From: Bacteroidia bacterium
Lineage (GTDB): Bacteria > Bacteroidota > Bacteroidia > Bacteroidales > Azobacteroidaceae
Reading direction: 5' to 3'
DNA: 6,777 nucleotides
NCBI GenBank assembly: GCA_025996865.1
Contig: BNTV01000181.1
Span: forward strand, 1 to 6,777
Shown: positions 5,461 to 6,777 of the stretch, piece after piece
How the letters are laid out: every line of letters begins with the position of its first letter
How positions within the stretch are numbered: the stretch's first letter is position 1
Program-made: the position numbers and the translations under genes
The notes under the pieces: generated by a model
The model's input: the letters and a program-made list of their open reading frames with translations, nothing else
What the model was told of the DNA's origin: nothing
The model's database searches: none

Positions 5461-5580
5461 AAGTTTATAAATAGTTTATGAGCTACTTGGACGTGGACAA
5501 TGTGAGACAATTCAAGGACTTATGAAGGAAATCGTTACAGAAATTAATCTGATTTTCCTGTAACGAATTTGTAACGCAAC

Positions 5581-5702
5581 TCTGTCCTTTTTTGGCTTTT
5601 TAATGACTTTTACGTGTCCGTTGAGAGGAATAAAAAATCCCGTAAAACCTTGATTTTACGGGATTTGTCTGCGTTTGTCCTTCTTGTGTCTGAAGGCTTC
5701 TG
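5581..5702. other. Probable element/chromosome junction (att region)
   Basis: The junction should lie between the last TGTAACG repeat, which belongs to the element, and the tRNA-Asp, which is chromosomal. The stretch contains the tRNA terminator and no gene. tRNA 3' ends are common targets of Bacteroidales integrases, and here the tRNA 3' end faces the element. The far end of the element is not in the window, so no direct repeat can be used to place the exact core. If the terminator belongs to the native tRNA gene, the junction is left of about 5631. Confidence 0.5.
5631..5666 (-). terminator. Intrinsic terminator of tRNA-Asp
   Basis: A perfect 13-bp stem (AAATCCCGTAAAA at 5635-5647 with TTTTACGGGATTT at 5654-5666) has a 6-base loop. 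On the minus strand it runs into a T tract of six (from 5637 down). It lies 36 bases after the 3' end of the tRNA and is well placed to end its transcript before the integrase region. Confidence 0.85.
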
Positions 5703-5776
5703 CGGTATGGACGGGACTCGAACCCGCGACCCCCTGCGTGACAGGCAGGTATTCTAACCAGCTGAACTACCACACC
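5703..5776 (-). tRNA. tRNA-Asp (anticodon GTC)
   Basis: A complete 74-base cloverleaf, from GGTGTGG at the 5' end to CCATACC plus discriminator G at the 3' end. The acceptor stem is 7 bp with one G-T wobble. The anticodon stem CCTGC/GCAGG holds the loop CTGTCAC, giving anticodon GTC (plus-strand 5740-5742) for aspartate. The T arm is GCGGG-TTCGAGT-CCCGT. CCA is not encoded; the bases after the discriminator are CAG. The gene has its own promoter upstream and terminator downstream. Its 3' end faces the integrase, so it may be the attachment site of the element, although the intact terminator suggests the crossover lies further downstream. Confidence 0.97.
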
Positions 5777-5794
5777 GTTCGTTGTTTTGCGGTG

Positions 5795-5826
5795 CAAAGA
5801 TACATCAAAGTTTTCATTCCAACAAT
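5795..5826 (-). promoter_or_regulatory. Bacteroides-type promoter of tRNA-Asp
   Basis: On the minus strand the -7 box TATCTTTG (5802-5795) matches TAnnTTTG exactly, and a TTG (5825-5823) lies 20 bases upstream, within the 19-21 base spacing of the Bacteroides -33/-7 promoter. The -7 box ends 18 bases before the tRNA 5' end, leaving a leader of roughly ten bases. This promoter also supports assigning the window to Bacteroidetes. Confidence 0.8.
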
Positions 5827-5996
5827 AGTTTATGAAAATTTTTATTACCTTTTTTCTATTTGCATTGATTACAAATGAATTACAACAGGGTATATTTGCA
5901 TTTTCCGAAAATTCAGGCATTGCGTCGCCACAAGAGAAAACAAGTGCATCATAAGCTTGTCTCGAACAGTTAAACGCCTTATTTTCAGTAAATTTT

Positions 5997-6777
5997 TTAC
6001 AATTTTATCGGAATACCATTATAAAAATCCAATATCTTAGCCCGGAAAATGTAATCGTATTTCGCTTGAGCCTCTTCCAATTGGCTTCGTACCAACTTGG
6101 TCTTCGATTCGTTAAACTCAAAAACCGAGGATTTACCGATTTCATAGCGCTCTTGTGCGTATTTGAACGATTCCGATGTCGATGCAACAGCTTCCTGAGA
6201 AGCTTTGTACTTCTCCTGTGCGGCGGCGGCGTTCAGATAAGCCGTCTGAATCTCTTTGTACAAATCTTTTTTCACATTTTCCAGCGTCAACTGCTGATTC
6301 TCTATGTTGAACCGGGCATTCCGAACTTGATTCCGAACCGAAAAACGATTGAATATCGGAATACTCAAACTCAAACCGATATATTCTTGCGCATTATTTT
6401 TAAATTGGTCTGAAAACGAACGGTTTGTAAAGTCCTTGTCGTAGAGCCGATAATAACTTGTACCATATCCGAGGTTCATACTTAAAGTCGGAAGGTAACC
6501 TGATTTGGCAATTTGAAATGTTTTTTCAGCACTTTCAACCATATATTGTTGCGCTTTGACAACCGGTTTTACCTGCAACGCATTATCGAAAACTACATTT
6601 ACCGGCTGAACGCTGCTCATATTTTCTTCAACAACATTGTTTATTTCAGGAACAAAAATATCAAATTCGGTATTTCTTTCCAATTCCAAACTTTGCCGCA
6701 AATCCAACAGCACCAGATTCAAATTGTTTTCCGCTTGTATGACCGAAACTTTATCGTTGGCAACCTGAGCCTTAATA
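5997..6777 (-). CDS. TolC-family outer-membrane efflux protein (partial, N-terminus beyond window)
   Basis: The frame stays open from the right edge to a TAA at 5997, giving about 259 C-terminal residues; the start lies outside the window. This is the outer-membrane channel of a tripartite efflux pump or type I exporter, working with an inner-membrane transporter and a periplasmic adaptor. Family features are long heptad-rich helices (for example ENQQLTLENVKKDLYKEIQT and EEAQAKYDYIFRAKILDFYN), the barrel-entry segment GYLPTLSMNLGYGTSYY and the second barrel segment YIGLSLSIPIFNRF, in the order expected for the second TolC repeat. It ends with FYNGIPIKL. It is probably a chromosomal gene outside the mobile element, since it lies beyond the tRNA. 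Its pump partners would be upstream, to the right of the window. About 220 bases with no gene separate its stop from the tRNA. Confidence 0.93.
   Translation of the reverse strand, partial: IKAQVANDKVSVIQAENNLNLVLLDLRQSLELERNTEFDIFVPEINNVVEENMSSVQPVNVVFDNALQVKPVVKAQQYMVESAEKTFQIAKSGYLPTLSMNLGYGTSYYRLYDKDFTNRSFSDQFKNNAQEYIGLSLSIPIFNRFSVRNQVRNARFNIENQQLTLENVKKDLYKEIQTAYLNAAAAQEKYKASQEAVASTSESFKYAQERYEIGKSSVFEFNESKTKLVRSQLEEAQAKYDYIFRAKILDFYNGIPIKL

Larger units (their letters stand above)
5307..5580. repeat. Array of eight TGTAACG repeats, probable integrase arm-type sites
   Basis: Copies start at 5307, 5319, 5338, 5349, 5435, 5559 and 5570 on the plus strand, plus one inverted copy at 5529-5539 (AAATCGTTACA). 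Five copies, counting the inverted one, match TGTAACGATTT exactly; the others keep TGTAACG with changed 3' bases (TTT, AATT, CAAC). Spacing includes 12, 19 and 11 bases in the first cluster and 11 in the last pair. They fill the region between the integrase start and the tRNA. Repeated short sites beside an integrase gene are typical arm-type sites bound by the recombinase N-terminal domain. The repeats are certain; the role is inferred. Copies near the integrase promoter may also allow autoregulation. Confidence 0.8.

Noticed and set aside
5891..5898. Perfect plus-strand TATATTTG -7 box between tRNA-Asp and tolC.
   Set aside because: No TTG at the proper 19-21 base spacing (nearest gives 23) and no plus-strand gene follows. 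An antisense transcript into tolC is possible but unsupported.
5600..5920. Minus-strand ORF of 106 residues across the tRNA region.
   Set aside because: It reads straight through the tRNA-Asp gene, its promoter and its terminator, so it is not a real gene.
6066..6413. Plus-strand ORF of 115 residues opposite tolC.
   Set aside because: It is an antisense shadow of a clear TolC-family coding sequence with no start signals of its own.

Overview
The window looks like the right-hand end of an integrated mobile element in a chromosome of the order Bacteroidales (Bacteroides, Parabacteroides, Dysgonomonas or a relative). The evidence is a PcfK/PcfJ/DUF3873 gene set of the type found in Bacteroides conjugative elements, a Bacteroidetes-style tyrosine integrase with Ala in place of the first catalytic Arg, a TAnnTTTG promoter in front of a tRNA, and almost no Shine-Dalgarno sequences. 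The exact species cannot be read from the sequence. All genes lie on the minus strand, so they read right to left.

Positions 1-2967 (element interior): a tightly packed set of seven genes in one direction. In transcription order these are an unrecognised 187-residue protein, two small overlapping ORFs (70 and 61 residues), a DUF3873-family protein with an extra C-terminal half, a 46-residue protein, a PcfK-like protein and a PcfJ-like protein that runs off the left edge. Gaps are from about 31 bases down to 1, with a 4-base ATGA overlap before pcfK, so they are probably one operon. PcfK and PcfJ are accessory proteins of conjugative elements with poorly defined biochemical roles.

Positions 2968-3642: about 675 bases without a convincing gene. 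It holds a 24-bp inverted repeat (22 of 24 paired), a second hairpin beside an A/T tract, and a small TTGACA palindrome. It is the only room upstream of the seven-gene operon, so the operon's control region, and possibly a structured leader or transfer origin, should lie here.

Positions 3643-5256: the integration module. It has a 409-residue tyrosine recombinase followed 24 bases later by a RhuM-like protein, then an intrinsic terminator immediately after the RhuM stop.

Positions 5257-5702: the attachment-side region. It carries eight copies of a TGTAACG-centred repeat (seven direct, one inverted), best read as arm-type binding sites for the integrase. A candidate integrase promoter lies among them. 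The element/chromosome junction most likely falls between the last repeat (5580) and the tRNA.

Positions 5703-6777: chromosome. A complete tRNA-Asp (GTC) has its own promoter and a perfect 13-bp-stem terminator, and next to it is the C-terminal part of a TolC-family outer-membrane efflux protein, cut by the right edge. I saw no defence, toxin or other clearly new system. The most unusual parts are the integrase repeat array, the structured noncoding region and the unassigned small ORFs.
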